Shown here: positions 15,359-15,478 of the stretch, piece by piece
How positions within the stretch are numbered: position 1 is the stretch's first letter
Layout: every line of letters begins with the position of its first letter
NCBI GenBank assembly: GCA_002322525.1
Contig: DCOU01000155.1
Location: forward strand, 1-15,478
DNA: 15,478 bases
Origin: Candidatus Omnitrophica bacterium UBA1562
Lineage (GTDB): Bacteria; Omnitrophota; Gorgyraeia; Gygaellales; Profunditerraquicolaceae
Direction of reading: 5' to 3'
Program-made: the position numbers and the translations under genes
The notes under the pieces: generated by a model
Seen by the model: only the letters and a program-made list of their open reading frames with translations
Database searches by the model: none
Told to the model about the DNA's origin: nothing

Positions 15359-15478
15359 GTGAGGACATCCCGACGTTACGTCGGGATCAGTCCGAACTAT
15401 CCCGACAGCTGCAAGAAAATTTGCGGCACTTCGTGCCAGAAATTTTCGAAGCGTTTTGCTGTCGGGGTTAATTCGCAC
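15359..15478 (+). repeat. Cloverleaf-type intergenic element, copy 6 (cut by window end)
   Basis: It starts GTGAGGAC directly after the tuf TAA stop and is identical over all 120 visible bases to 13972–14091. P2 (GGAC 15363–15366/GTCC 15390–15393 with the ATCCCGAC hairpin) and P3 are complete. The window ends in the first bases of P4 (GCAC), so the 3' foot and the following gene are not seen. The position suggests that another gene follows closely on the same strand. Confidence 0.85.

Overview
This window carries the fused rif–str block of a bacterial chromosome, all on the + strand: nusG (3' part), rplK, rplA, rplJ, rplL, rpoB, rpoC, rpsL, rpsG, fusA and tuf. Every gene is recognised from conserved protein motifs. 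Together they encode a transcription elongation factor, the ribosomal stalk and L1 arm, the two large RNA polymerase subunits, two small-subunit proteins of the decoding centre and head, and the two elongation GTPases. The order is the ancestral one, and transcription is presumably polycistronic. No promoter and no U-tract terminator is visible.

Lineage: the EF-Tu switch I region is not the usual RGITI type. It has the AKGG-VRD form that I remember from Planctomycetes. RpoC has an SI3-like insertion in the trigger loop. These features and the palindrome-rich spacers suggest a PVC-superphylum bacterium, possibly Omnitrophota (OP3). This is inference from memory, held at moderate to low confidence.

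The unusual part is between the genes. Of the ten gene-to-gene or gene-to-window-end gaps, nine hold about 80–255 bases of fold-back sequence (the last is cut at 120 by the window edge). Only rpoC–rpsL is tight (5 nt). Six gaps (after nusG, rplA, rpoB, rpsG, fusA and tuf) hold members of one family. Each starts at the TAA stop with GTGAGGAC or a variant and ends with TCATT just before the next start. In four members visible to their 3' end (after nusG, rpoB, rpsG and fusA) the sequence folds as a tRNA-like cloverleaf, a four-way junction. Its foot pairs the base after the stop codon with the bases before the next start codon. Arms differ between copies, but basal helices are kept by compensatory base changes. 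Three other gaps (rplJ–rplL, rplL–rpoB, rpsL–rpsG) hold a different design: tandem 8- or 9-nt words followed by their imperfect reverse complements, making long weak hairpins. The rplK–rplA gap has a third structure with a similar foot.

Seven of the ten starts in the window have no Shine-Dalgarno sequence, and the structure's foot nearly touches most of them. Only rplA, rplL and tuf have one. My working idea is that these fold-back spacers bring stop and start codons together, either for translational coupling or to shield untranslated RNA from Rho and RNases. A mobile palindromic repeat family is the main alternative.
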